64,000 nt of DNA from the NCBI RefSeq assembly GCF_030848805.1, contig NC_092364.1, positions 18,767,447-18,831,446 on the forward strand, read 5' to 3'. Shown piece by piece: positions 20,813 to 33,089 of this stretch. Source of the stretch: Temnothorax longispinosus (lineage: Eukaryota > Arthropoda > Insecta > Hymenoptera > Formicidae). The translations under genes were made by a program, and so were the position numbers. Below the pieces are notes generated by a model. That model saw only the letters and a program-made list of their open reading frames with translations. It was not told where the DNA came from and searched no databases. Numbering within the stretch: position 1 is the stretch's first letter; every line of letters starts with the position of its first letter.

Positions 20813-23790
20813 CGTAAATAATTCTTTTATACTGCGGGCAGTTTGCTTATTGGAATTATTTCTTTTTGGGATTGTTTCTTATTAGCGACGCTAATAAAGA
20901 TCTCAGAGTTAATAAGAAGATCGCCGAGGATTGTTAGAGCTTTTGAGCAATTAGCGAAATGTGCTTTTTTTTCATCACTTTAACGTCGAACGTGCGCGGT
21001 TACCAGCAATAAAGGGAAACAATTATCGCGTTATCTCGGTGTCTTCGCTTTGTACAGCGGCGGTTGTTAAATTTCTCGCTTTCACGATGGATAAAACGAC
21101 GCTCGGCTACTTCGACCTGAGAACTTAAACGAAGAACAATCCGCCGCCGACTCTCTCCCTTCCGGCCTTAACAATGTTTTTGTCCGGAGCGTAACCACGA
21201 TTTCGCCGTAGCTCACTTTTTACCGCGGCGTAACGATACCGGCAAGATTAACCGGCACAACGTCAAATAAAAGCGTCGGAGAAGAGATAACGTAATAAAT
21301 CTTCATTAGGTAGGAAAAAGCGCCGGGCACATATACACGCAGATAATACGACGATAAATGACCGCGCGGCGCCCAGGCGTTTCCTTTTCTTTCCCCGGGA
21401 AATCGCAGGCAGAAGTAAAGATATCCGACGCAAAGAACGAGTAATTTACAAAATTATCCGCTAATCTCATAAAATTGCAGAAATAACGCCGCGTCGTATA
21501 ACCCATAGGAGCAGATTTGAAAAATATTCAATCTATTCAAGTAAGATACTTTAAACTTTAAGTGTCTTTTTTTAAGGAACTTCGAAGACGTATTAGCAAG
21601 AAAAAAATGTTATATTTGAACAACGAAGTTAAACGAACATGAAATCAGATTAAAAAACAGGCACGTTCTTATGTCATCGTTTTTCGAACAAGCATAAAGG
21701 AGGATATTCTTCAAGGCACTTTGAAATGAAAGGTTTCCCTTCGTAAGTAGCAGGTCAACTTCAAATCCACCCCCGCGTCCTGAGTACGCGGAATCCTTCT
21801 AATTCAATCAAGCTCCCAAAACCACAATGTGCATCCAGAAGCGTAGAATCGACCCCAATTTAACTCACGCATTTCACGTGTCAATCATTATAGTTTGATG
21901 CTTGAGAACCGGGTTACGCCTCCCGATCGTTTCCGCTACCGGCGGAAGTTGAACCTGTAATTTTCCACGTAATTTGAACGGAACTTTCGCCAAAATCCGT
22001 AACGCAGGAAAGTCACCCTTTAATAACGTTCTTCTTTTTCCCATATATTTTTCCAAGATATATGTTGCAATCGCTTCGATATTCTTAAGAAGATAATTAA
22101 TATGTTTTGCAAATATTGTAGTTTTATACAAATACAAACGTTAAGTGAAGAAAAAGGAGCGAATATTTAAGTAAACTTTATTTACGTGTCAAAACTTAAT
22201 TTACTCTCAATGCATCTTCTTTCCTCGATAATCCTTCCTGGATTAAGTGTCGATTAACAATTTAACGAAATCTTGCATATCTCAAGATTAAAACTGCAGC
22301 GTTTTAAATTTTGATATATCAATTTTTTATTATAGGCAAATGAGAATACGTGACATTACAAGTTTTCGAGGCGATACTCCACACGGATGATACTCGTGTC
22401 CGTTACCTCGGGATGAGAGAGGCGCAACCTCGACGTCTCTGAGAGCAGCATCCGCGCAGCGTTGCTGGCGCGGACCGGCCGCCCTCGCTCGCGCGTCTCA
22501 CGGCCGACAGCGTAGAGGTAGTAACGACGAGATTTACAGTGGCGCTTGTAGGTAATAAGTCATGCCCGACGAACATGTCGCCTACCGCAGACCTTCGCGC
22601 GTGGCCCGTGGCCGCATACATAAAGATGATATGCCGGGTATGAAACGCGATACGCGCGGCGGTGTATATACCGGCGCGGCCACTCCTTCCCGATAATATC
22701 GCGCCAATGCGCCACTGCAACCTTTCGGGATACACACGTTTGACGCATGCACGCGTGTACAGGCACGAACATCCGTCGCTACCGCTACTGCTGCTGCAAC
22801 ACGCGTGTCCTTCGCGTAATCTGCGAGGCGTCGCAACATTGACGTCATCCGCTTCGCGCCGTAAAAGATGCAAAAAAGATGCCAACCGATTGAAATCTGG
22901 AGCAGCTCGAGGCGAGAATTTACCTACTTAACATCACGTGAAACATTGATTGCATAAAAATTTATCCTCAAGTTATTTAGTTGTCTTTCTTAAGATTAAA
23001 ATTGACTCTCACGTATGTCGTTTATTCTCTCGATATCCGATTCTCTTCAATTTTTTTCCTAATACTTTATTCCAAGACCAGCGTTTGTCGCTTTATATGG
23101 ATCTTGTAGAGTACCTATGTTGTGACTATAATACAAAGGATACAATATAATAGTATGATATGATATAGTATAATTTAAATGGGATTACGTTCAGATGGTT
23201 ATATTCTGTTTTGGAGGAATATGAATGACTAGTGTGGAAAAGATCGAGTTGATGCTAAATAAAAAGGGTTTACAATCTGAATGAATTTGTGTAGTGGATA
23301 TCGATTTGAGATGCGGAGGAATGGAGGAAATTCCTAATTGATATAGTGGACAGCGCTTTGGGGTTGATTTAAGAAGATAAAGAAATTATTTTTGATTTTT
23401 AGAATGTGGTTTTTTATTTCTCTTACAACTAATTCTTGGTGCGGTTGTTTCGTATGAACCATCGTGCTTTTATTGCATTTCGTAGAACTTTATTCTGAAA
23501 TTGTTGGATTTTCTTTATGCTGGAGCTCTCTTCGATTTATTCCGACTTTGCTCGGTTAATTTGCATATCGTAGACGATCTCGCGCTTCCCATGTCTTTTG
23601 GAACTTGGCACGAGAATTTTCACACAACCGGTGTATAACTCTCGTCTTTCTCTTTTTCATAGCGATCTTCCGTCTCTGGCCGCTGCAACCGTCGCATCCC
23701 GCTGACGATATTGAGTAGAAGATTGCGCCGGCCTCTGCATGTAATGATGATTGTCCGGAATAATTTCGGTGGCGCGCCGCTTTTTGAGTG

Positions 23791-24063
23791 TCACGCCATT
23801 CGGGGCAGCGAGCCTGCGACCGCATCGAGAGGGCGGGGGGGGGGGCGGGCTCGGCTAAATCTTTCGATGTAAATTTTCGCCCGGTACCTCTTCCCGCTCT
23901 CTTCGTCCTCGCTACCGACGATAAAATTGACTGGCGTGTAATTTTTCGGTAATTCGTACGCCTGACGCCGCGCCGCGTTCGGTTTTGCATCCGCTCCAGA
24001 GTCTTTTTGCTCCAATTCGCGAAGCTCTCGTCTCTCCTCTCGCGTGCGAAATTTCGTAGCCAT
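23791..24063 (-). CDS. Possible exon or small ORF (uncertain)
   Basis: A 90-codon frame starting MATKFRTREERRELRELEQK with a fair start context (CTCGATGG). The first ~70 residues are charged and free of simple repeats; the end runs into a C11 homopolymer (Pro). A possible donor AGAG|GTACCG lies before the homopolymer. No family is recognised. Overlapping long frames on the same strand weaken the case. Confidence 0.15.
   Translation of the reverse strand: MATKFRTREERRELRELEQKDSGADAKPNAARRQAYELPKNYTPVNFIVGSEDEESGKRYRAKIYIERFSRARPPPRPLDAVAGSLPRMA
23831..23849 (+). other. G-quadruplex-type tract
   Basis: GGG-C-G11-C-GGG on the plus strand supplies at least four G-triplets with very short loops. 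Confidence 0.6.
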
Positions 24064-24622
24064 CGAGGGTTAACCGTTCGTCTCGGGGATAGGCAGATTG
24101 AGAGGGCAATTTGTCCCCTATCTAGCACAAGCCCGCTGAGATCGTAGAGTAATCATAAAAATGACGAGAAAATTTATTATATACAAGAACTATTTGCCAA
24201 ATTGTACTAAATCATAAAATTAAGAAAAGAAGGAAATTTATTTGAAAAGATATTAGTTATTATCGGAATAATGTTGACAGCGATCCCGGTAATATTATAG
24301 TAATCCCGTATGAATGTGCATAGAAAATGGAAGGCTTATACTTCGGTCCCTCTAAATGATTATTATCCTAAACGCGAAATTCATCCCTTTTGATGAGCTG
24401 CGGAAGAAAGGAGCATCATCCCGCCCATCGAGATCCTTCTTCGCCACACGATCGTAGACTCCTCGCCTGCCCCCAAGAGAGCTTCGATATCGATGCGTCT
24501 GTCTTCTTCAGCTTCCAGATCAGTCGGATACTCAATATCCCGATACCTTATCGCCCACATGATTTCTGAACCGCTTGTCTAGGTATAAGAGAGATGTATA
24601 TATTCGTCGAGAGAAGCCCGGG

Positions 24623-24638
24623 GTGTATGTGTGTGTGT

Positions 24639-24684
<46 letters not shown>
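24623..24684. repeat. Compound (TG)n(AG)n microsatellite
   Basis: A TG tract (with one TTG interruption) switches directly to a pure 24-bp AG tract. Frames across it are shadows. Confidence 0.95.
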
Positions 24685-27600
24685 CCCGTGCCCGGCTAAC
24701 CCGGCCTCTTTCCCCTCCTTCCCCGTCCTCTCTTCTCTCTCGCTCGCGCGTCTCACGTTCGCTGGCTCTCGCTCTCTTCTCGCTTACCATCTCAATAACG
24801 CGAATGACTGAATGGTCTGAGTCTCGAAATCCCGAGATAACCTTTATTGTAATTACAATGAAGCATTATATATACGCGGTCGGCATCCACGGAGGTCGGA
24901 GGTCATCCGACCGCTGAGGTCTTCACTCGGCTTTGCTCACCACGTCTTACCGTTTCTCCCGTTCTTCTCTAACGCCCGTTTTCATCTAGCTTCCCTAGCG
25001 CTATCCCTCCTCGATTCCACGCGATAATGCGAACGATATATATTTTTACGTTATAATGGCATATAAGAATCGATAATGAAAATTGACGAGAAGTTTTGAT
25101 CTATATTTCTTATAGATCAAAACAATATTATTAATAAAAAGAAAATGTTGCATCTCGCGTATATGGAAATATTAATAAGCGGATAGAGGGAAGTCTACTT
25201 TCTAAGCACGTATATTCTTCATAATTAAAATTTAATAACCCTTTAGCTTAAACTATCTGTGGCATGTTTTACGTTTGCATATTACCACACGTTACGCTGT
25301 TATTACGAAATAATTACGCAATAATTTCGCAACGAAACTTGTATCGGGTTAATCTCCGCTCATTAATAACGCCTTGTCCGTGTCTCATTATCTTTGCACT
25401 CTACGAAACCTTCTTGAGGTCGAACGGGGAACGGGCGGGGGAGGCAAAACTGGCCTTTTCAATTAATTTGTTTGCGCGTGAACGCCTCTTCCTGCCGATG
25501 ATTTACGGATTTTCGATCGATGTATCTCTCCCCACGAGCTCAAGCGTGTGGCTAGTGAGTCACGTGTCTTTACACGTGCATCTCAGAAATAGACACTTAC
25601 ACGTGGAGCTTATCTCGAATATCGAATTAAGACCTCCCTATTGCAGTTTATTGTAATATCCTCTTCCCCATTGAAAATTCAATGAGATGTATTATTCCGG
25701 TAACAATAAGATATGAAATGGATTTAATATATTTTCAACTAAAATCGTTTAGCGTGATAAATGAGAAAATTTTTTAAGCATCTATTTGTTAAATTCATAG
25801 ATGTAATTTATATATGCAAATCAAGGATTATCTTTTTATCCTTAAACCTTAATATCGTGATATTGACGATTAATATCACGTTTGCTATGGCGAAGAGATA
25901 TTTCTTAGAGAATTTTAGTCGATTCCCTCATTCCTGTTTTCCGGAACTGGTTGCCGGAACGGTATAATTATCCGAATATTAATAATTCAATCGCGTATAT
26001 GATTAACAGGTGCCGAAGATCGGCGAGTCTCTCCATCTGTTTTGCCTTTCCTTTTTTTTACTTGTAAAAGGGTTGGTACTCGATGAAGGCGGTGCCGACG
26101 ACCACACAGAATGCCGATGAGAGGCATGTCTCGCGAGTACTCTAAAATTACTTTATACGGGGTGTTCGACACGCAGTTGTTATTTTGAATTGTATTCGGG
26201 CACAGAAAATGCATTTGTTGTACTAAATTTTAATTTATGACCCTTTTTCTTGTCTATTTTTCACATTCGTTATGCACGCACACTTAATGTGACACGTAAC
26301 TGACAATGAGTTTCCATTGTTTTTCTTAAGGCTTCAGTTTATCAATCTCACATCCTTGGTTTGATGAATGGATTTCATTTCTCTTTGTCGGTTAGTCCTA
26401 ATTTTCATTTTTAGTCTGAATATTGTGGACTATGAATATTGGCAGAATGTTTGTAGTATTTTCTCTTGAAAATTACACCATCTCTTTGTACATTTAATTT
26501 TTTAATTCTTACCTTACGCTCATCGGAGAGCTTGAAATTATTTAATTTATCTATCACCGCGTCATTGAAGACGGCTCAAAATAGTGCTGAAATGTATGAT
26601 TTATAATTTGTATTAAATTATTAATTAAATGTTACATAGCGTTAATTTACGTACAACTAACCGCGTTTAATTCTCAAAGCCGAATTTGTTACTCGTTAAT
26701 TTTAATATCGAGAGTCTGTAGTTAATTAACCTTTATTTATCTGTTCTAAATTTATCCCGGAGTAGATTTACAATTGAACAGGACCAGATCAGTGCGACGG
26801 ACAATCAAGGCGATCTCACGTCGCGGGTCGAAAGATCGAAACTGTAAGTGCGCCACGTCACGGCCGTCCATTCTTTCGCATACGGGCTACACCACCCGTT
26901 AGAGAGGCTGTTACCGCACCGGGTGTGATTTACGCGTCCCCTGATTTACACTGATTACGGGGGCCCCGCCACGTCGCAAAAGCAAATACAGCCTCCTACC
27001 AGCCTCCCTCCCTCGTGTCCCACCTCTCCCTCCGCGTCGGGCGGCCGGTTGCAGGTCGTCGGGCACCCACTCGCCCAGGCCAACATCAATTCCCGCTGAT
27101 TGATTTTACTCAGGTATTAAATTAATCCCCCGGAGACCGGCGGACCCCGATCCGTGCCGTAAACGCTTTGCCGTTCGCCGCAAAGGGGCACCCGCGAGTG
27201 CGTTTTATTCGCGCATTACCGCCTTATTATCGACAGCCCTTCTCGAGCTCTCGACTATTTTTATCCCGTGTGTTACGTGCGCGCGATCTGTCTTGCGCGG
27301 TGCCTCGCTTTCCTGCACGATGGAATGCTGAGTAATAAAGAACAATCAGATAAAACGGAATTACAAAGCACGATTAAGCATATCTACAATAACATCTTGA
27401 GTATATATTTTTTAAAAAATAAAGATTACGTGTTATGGAACTTATAGAAATCCTTTACTCTTTCTCGCGTTAGTACAGTTTCTCATGATCGAATATCAGG
27501 ACATTTAACCGCAGCGGTTCGCGCGGTTTTATAAGAGGATTTAATCAACAAAATCGGATGAACGTCACAATACAACGAGACACAATAATACGGTACACGA
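24685..27600. other. Non-coding block
   Basis: Contains the hairpin at 25093-25123 (13-bp arms GTTTTGATCTATA around 5 nt). The GC-rich part at 26780-27320 has TGATTGATTTTA and TGATTTACGCG words that resemble Hox/Exd-type sites, but this is only a motif resemblance. No gene supported. Confidence 0.5.
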
Positions 27601-27601
27601 T

Positions 27602-27997
27602 CTAGTACGTGTTTATTGTGACGTAAAGCGGGCATTTCGATCGGCCTAATCGGTCAAAAGCACCGGCAAGTATTTGAAATTGCAACCGGTTCCACCGACT
27701 ACTCTCGCAATGATTTCCGATCTCGTTCTCTTCTATTTCCCCATCCTTCGAAATGCGACGGCGATACTCGTTAAGGGCCGACTTCTCTCGCGCATCTCTC
27801 GCATCAACGTGCGCTCGTACAAGCCGGCGTTTAATATCCGAATCCGTCTGGTATTTATCACCTCGTAGACACGCCGTAACAAATTGGTTCGCGAAACATT
27901 CAAGAATCATTCTCTTTTCTTCTTCACGATTGCTTTGCTCTTTAATTCTCCCTTTATACACCCTGTTCGCTCTTTTTGTAATTCTTATCATTTCCAA
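27602..27997 (-). CDS. Possible ORF or fossil coding fragment (uncertain)
   Basis: 131 codons without low complexity on the minus strand. A segment reading ECFANQFVTACLRGDKY is repeated at 28350-28416 as KRFANQFATACPRRDKY followed by a stop, so the two may be copies of an old coding repeat. No domain is recognised and there is no splice evidence. Confidence 0.2.
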   Translation of the reverse strand: MEMIRITKRANRVYKGRIKEQSNREEEKRMILECFANQFVTACLRGDKYQTDSDIKRRLVRAHVDARDAREKSALNEYRRRISKDGEIEENEIGNHCESSRWNRLQFQILAGAFDRLGRSKCPLYVTINTY

Positions 27998-28418
27998 TCT
28001 GCCTTCAATTAATAATTATTATTTCTGCTAATGTATAAGATTATATTAGAATACTATAAATACGAGGATAATATAATTTATTTATTTATAAGGAAATATA
28101 ATATAGTAATTTATTTGTAAGCAAAAATCCACTTTTCAATGCTTCTACTTTCTTTACACAAATCATTAATTCAATCGATAATGAACAGTAGATCATAAAT
28201 CACTCAATAATAATACGTAACAATTTACGTAGCACATATATTGGACTCTGTCGTTAACCATAACGTTTATTTTCGTGCCTATCACATCGCAGGGACACAC
28301 GTAGCGATCGTGAGGAACGACCCTGAGACGCGCACACGGCCGGTCTACCTCGAATTCGCCTAATATTTATCGCGCCGTGGACACGCCGTGGCAAATTGGT
28401 TCGCGAAGCGTTTAAAAG
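27838..28418. repeat. Diverged direct duplication (about 70 bp, 512 bp apart)
   Basis: 27838-27906 and 28350-28418 align without gaps. Both contain GACACGCCGTnnCAAATTGGTTCGCGAA. Most of the differences in the core are transitions. Confidence 0.75.
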
Positions 28419-29714
28419 CCTCCTCGTATGAGACACATCCCTCCACTGCCTCACTTTTTATCGCTTCCACCTCGCTTTCTCTCGTTCTTGTTTTGGTCTA
28501 TACGGTGTCCCGCGCGTCCTGCCAAACTCTTTTTGCTCTTCCGGACCGTCTTCGGGCACGAGGAGAAGCCCTCCGGCAAACGTGACCGGACGGGCCCGAA
28601 TCATAAATTCCGCCGGGTAATGTAACGTCCGACGCGATTATTTACTGATACTTACCCGACGGCCAGCAACCCACCGGCGCTACCTACCAAGCCGGGGACT
28701 TTTCCTGGACCGAGGTTTCAGCGCGACGTACCGAGATGACAACATACACTCGAGAAACATTAACGACGTAAAATATATACACGGGGCTTGCATATTCAGT
28801 TGAAAGAATTTAAAACAAAAAGATATCGTTACGGCATTGCTTCCAAATGTGCTAATTTTTGAAAATACAAATGTTAATATAAATTGATGTGATTAACAGC
28901 ACGAGAATAGATCATTATTTTTATCATGCAACACGATATTTATTGTAAATATAAAAGTAATGTACTTGATACTATACCGTGTCTCTTGATAAAAGTCACT
29001 CTCTCGCATCTCGCATAAAGTTTCGTATAAATTAAATCCGGTATGAGCTTTTACAATAATTCGCGGAGAGTGTCCGACATATAATATATGTCCCAACTTT
29101 AACTTTTGTGTCCTCCCAGAAGTGCCTCTCTTGTATTTAAGAACGATAACGAGCGGCGTTCATTTTAGAAGCGAACATTAAAAGTGGGGAAGGTTTTCGA
29201 ATTCTCAAACATATTAAAAATTTTAGATTTCTGAATAAATATTCAAAAGGATCGATCGATGTATCTCAAATAATTCGGGTATATCCGTCAATCAAGTCTT
29301 TTTCGCGCAACGAAAAACGCACAAGTGACTTCCTCGCACAGTGCGAGGAAATGTTGAAAACCAGGAAACTCTAAATATATCCGCAACGAGTGCGCATTCC
29401 TACCTGGCGCAAATTTGCAGTATAGGAATCGCAGTTGCTTTTCGGCAACGCAACGCCGGGCGGTTGGTAGTCGGGCGGAAAAAAGTGGATGAAGCCGCGG
29501 AGGAAGGATAGACGCGCGGGGGATGAGACTCATCTCTCTGTTCCAACCCCCGAAGCTGCGCCAACTCTTCCTCGCTTCTTTCTCTTTCCCGATCCCGTCC
29601 TCTCGTCGTCTTTCTCCCTGTTTTCTTCTGTCGCTCCGCGCGCAGACCCGCAGACGCGCAATCCGCAGTATTTCGCGGCAGAGAGAAAGAGCAAATATCT
29701 CATCGCGGCGGCTT

Positions 29715-29760
29715 CTTTCTCTCTCTCTCTCTTTTTCTCTTTCTCTCTCCCTTGCTCTCT
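29715..29760. repeat. (CT)n-rich tract
   Basis: Interrupted TCTC/TTTCTC units within a 29500-29900 pyrimidine-rich, CpG-containing block. The 28420-29700 sequence before it has no supported gene; overlapping frames on both strands at 29288-30122 are low complexity. Confidence 0.85.
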
Positions 29761-29938
29761 TTTCGTAAGCTCTCTTTTGCCCCCCGTCGTTGCAGTTCCC
29801 GTGCCCACCCGACGCGCAAATGAGGTGGAAAAGATAAAGACCGCGACGGGCGATCATTAACATGCACGCTCTGCTTTCGAGGAGTCTCTGAAGGATCGGC
29901 TGGCGGTGGATGGGTAGATTTGGAACCGCATCTCCCGT

Positions 29939-30004
29939 GTATATATATAATATATATATATGTATATATATGTGTGTACATAAGTGTGTGTGCGCGCACG
30001 TATA
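29939..30004. repeat. Compound (TA)n(TG)n microsatellite
   Basis: TA-rich units pass into TGTGTG and a short CGCG run. A (GA)n tract follows at 30137-30163. Confidence 0.9.
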
Positions 30005-31152
30005 TAGTGCCGTGAGAGCGGAAAGACAGAAAGAAGCGGGGCGCACGAGAAGGACAGAGGATAGAGTGGAGGACCAGCCGCGGTAGAGATACCAACCTAA
30101 TGGCGGCAGCAATTAACAACAAACACGCTCATTAATCGAGAGAGTAAGAGAGAGAGAGAGAGAATCTTTGCTTTCTCCGCCATTCTCCAACGGCCGTATT
30201 TTCTTTCCCCCTTTCTCGCTTCTTGCTACCATCCGCCACCTATCACCCTCCACCGCGCGTTCTCGCAAACACCGTTTACCCCTTTTACCACCCTGCCCCC
30301 TCCCGTGCACACGACGTGAAGTTTTCTATTAAAAAAGGTTGGGAGTATAATAACACCGTGGTCTTTTCATACAAACGATCGATGTATGAAATCGCGTACA
30401 TTGTGACCGAGGAACGAAGCGAGCGCATTATGTTTACAAGAGTCGCGTTTTATTTATGCGAAAACTGCTTAACCTGACGAGAAAAGCTGAAAGGCGAGAA
30501 CCACGAGCCGTGAGTCTCGTTACGTGTCAATAAACTGGCGAAGTGATACTCGTGGTAAACAATTGGAAACGGAGATATAGACCGAAATAAGGTACAAAAC
30601 ACTCGCTCGAAACTTTGCGTATACTTTCAGTATCTAATGCTTAATCAAGTGCGGTTCACGTCTGCAAAGAAGGAAACGTATCACGGCGTCGGTCCGCGCG
30701 GAAGTTGGTTTCTCGAATTTTAAATTCTTAAAAAATTAAAGTAAATGCGCTTGGTATCATACTCGTGTGACTTTGATGCCTATTGGATATATACGATTCT
30801 AGTGAAGATATTTCTAATATTGCCGGTTCTTGGAAACGAGCGTCAAAACAGGAATGGTATTCCGTAAATTAAATCAGATTATTCCAGCGGAAATCGCCAT
30901 TGAAGGCTCAAGCGGAATAGTAATCGGCGGGATTTGTTGCAACACGAAGGTCCTGTATATCTCGCGTGTGGCGAAAAATTTCTGTCTCGTCTCCGCTTGT
31001 TCGTGTTCGTGCTGATCCCGTGTGACGCTTGTCAAAAAGAAAAAGACAATCCCTCGGTATTAATGAGATATCAATAAAATATATATATTAAACTAAATAT
31101 TAAAATAAGATATGCAACTTAATTCGAGTAGGTATATAGCGCAGTTTAGCAT

Positions 31153-31304
31153 CCCAGCAAACCTCAAGTAACATGTAACTTATAATGTTAGTTATAATTT
31201 CCTATGTACTCAATATAATACAATATAATACATTGTTAAGTAAATTAGGAAATGCTGTGAAGAAATTATAACACGTAAGTTACATGTTGCTTGATATTTG
31301 CTGA
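31153..31304. mobile_element. About 150-bp MITE-like element with inverted ends
   Basis: The left end (CCCAGCAAACCTCAAGTAACATG..) and the reverse complement of the right end (CTCAGCAAATATCAAGCAACATG..) match over about 50 bp with a few differences and continue into GTTATAATTTC. The interior is AT-rich without coding. The 30480-31150 sequence before it and 31310-31820 after it show no gene. Confidence 0.7.
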
Positions 31305-31820
31305 GATGAGATAAGGCGAGAATTTGAGACGATTGGATTGCGGCTCCGATTCTTTTCAGGAAAGAGTGTAAAAATTACATATGCCCGCTGGACTTGGCAC
31401 TGTCAAATTGACAAGAGGATGACCGTATGAGATCAGACGACACGAAAAGCCCTCGGGCGTTGAGGTGGGCCCCCGGACTCTTCACACGTGACGACGGTCC
31501 GCGCGTCTTCATGCACGTTTTTGCGTAAAATATTCGTGGGGGACGTGGTTTCCACGTGAACCGGCATGTAGGAGCGAGGTAGAGGAAGGGAAAACCGCGT
31601 GACGGAGCGGGGAAGTCATGCTACCGGTCGACAGAGGCGCGAAAAAGGGACAAGCAAACTGCGACAAGACATGCGAGCCCAAAGATGAATCCCGATCACG
31701 CACGATCCTCTCCGGTTCCTCCTTTCCGTCGGTGCCGCCGCGAATATTCTCGTTCGTTCGTACCCCCGATAATTGGAAATCGGTCTGAATATAAATAACC
31801 TCGCACGAGCGAACGGCTCG

Positions 31821-31822
<2 letters not shown>

Positions 31823-31864
<42 letters not shown>
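31823..31864. repeat. (CT)n microsatellite
   Basis: About 20 TC units. 31870-33000 after it is GC-rich non-coding sequence with a short GA run near 32480. Confidence 0.95.
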
Positions 31865-31868
<4 letters not shown>

Positions 31869-33000
31869 TTTCTCTTTTTTCTCTCATCGGCTTTTACCCC
31901 TTTGCGCTCGAGACGTTCGGCCCGATTTCGCGCTATGCGGAGATTCCCTCCTTGATCAGGTGCATCCTTATTTGCATAATAACCGCTCGCGGGGAGAAAT
32001 GGAAGACGGCGAGAGCGGCTGTCCGAATCCAATCGGGTTGCAGGATAACAAATTCATGACAAAGTCACCAATCGATACAAAAACGACTGATGCATTGTAA
32101 TCAGGATTGCAAGTAATGTACACAAAGTATTAACTGGATAATTGCGTGTTGATGTACGCGAAGTTTTCAATTTCTTTTTTTGACAAGCGATCGGAGAATA
32201 TATTGAAGGATATATTTCATTAATAACTGTAGAATGCAATACATAATGGTGGAAGATACGTTTTTAAAACGTGGCAGTTTTGAAAGGTGGTGGAGCTACC
32301 ATTTTTTTTATGCCACGTTATTCGCCAAGGGAACAAGTAGGCGGGCACCGTGGCTTGAGCGTCGGTGCATCCGGTGACAAATTATGCGGAAAAATGCGCG
32401 AAAAGGATCCTGGCTCGAAGAAGACGGCGGTGACTACCGCTATTCAGAAGGAAGTTTCAATACGCATACACGGCGGGGAGAAAGAGAGAGAGAGATAGAG
32501 AGACAAGGGGGTTCGTTTAATGAGTTTCGCGCGCAGACCGTGAGGCGAGAAGCGAATGTAATTTACGAGGATCGTGCCACTTCACAAGTCGATGAAGTGT
32601 CGCGGCTGGAGAATTTGTGAAAACGGTATCGAAACGTCAAGAAACGGCGCATTTTCGACGCGGTCCGGTGCATCAAAAATGCGAATTCAATTTCCGCGAG
32701 GTAACTTCGCCGTTCGTTCCTCGAACGCGCGACTTCGATCGTTCACTTCGCGAAAGTACAGAGACGTGAACTATCGAAGTGTTTCCGAAGCGAAGCGGAG
32801 CTCGATGCTTTCAAATCCGATAAAGTCTCGGTCGAAGGGAATCCTGTAAGGAAATTTGTACAGCTGAAGAAATATCTCGCGAACGAGTACAATTACACGT
32901 GACAATGAAGGTCGGTAATATAATTCCTTCTCTCCTCCCTTAGAAAAAAATACAAAACTTTTCTTCCGTTCTTCCATTATGCTATTCAGACACAATTGTT

Positions 33001-33085
33001 GTATACTAATATTTACAATATTAGTAGATTATTGTATACTAATATTTACAATATTAGTAGATTATTGTATACTAATATTTTACTA
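33001..33085. repeat. 33-bp tandem repeat of a palindromic unit
   Basis: Two identical 33-bp units (33001-33033, 33034-33066) and a partial third. Each unit contains the near-palindrome ACTAATATTTACAATATTAGT, so every unit can form a hairpin with 9-bp arms. Confidence 0.9.
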
Positions 33086-33089
33086 ATAC

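Larger units (their letters stand above)
20813..24620. other. Non-coding block between the inverted-repeat element and a microsatellite
   Basis: AT-rich and GC-rich parts alternate; 22390-22870 is a CpG-rich island. The 90-codon minus-strand frame at 23791-24063 is listed separately. Nothing else is supported. Confidence 0.55.

Noticed and set aside
29288..30112. 274-codon minus-strand open frame
   Set aside because: It crosses (TA)n, (TG)n and (GA)n tracts and encodes Arg/Glu runs; several overlapping frames exist on both strands.
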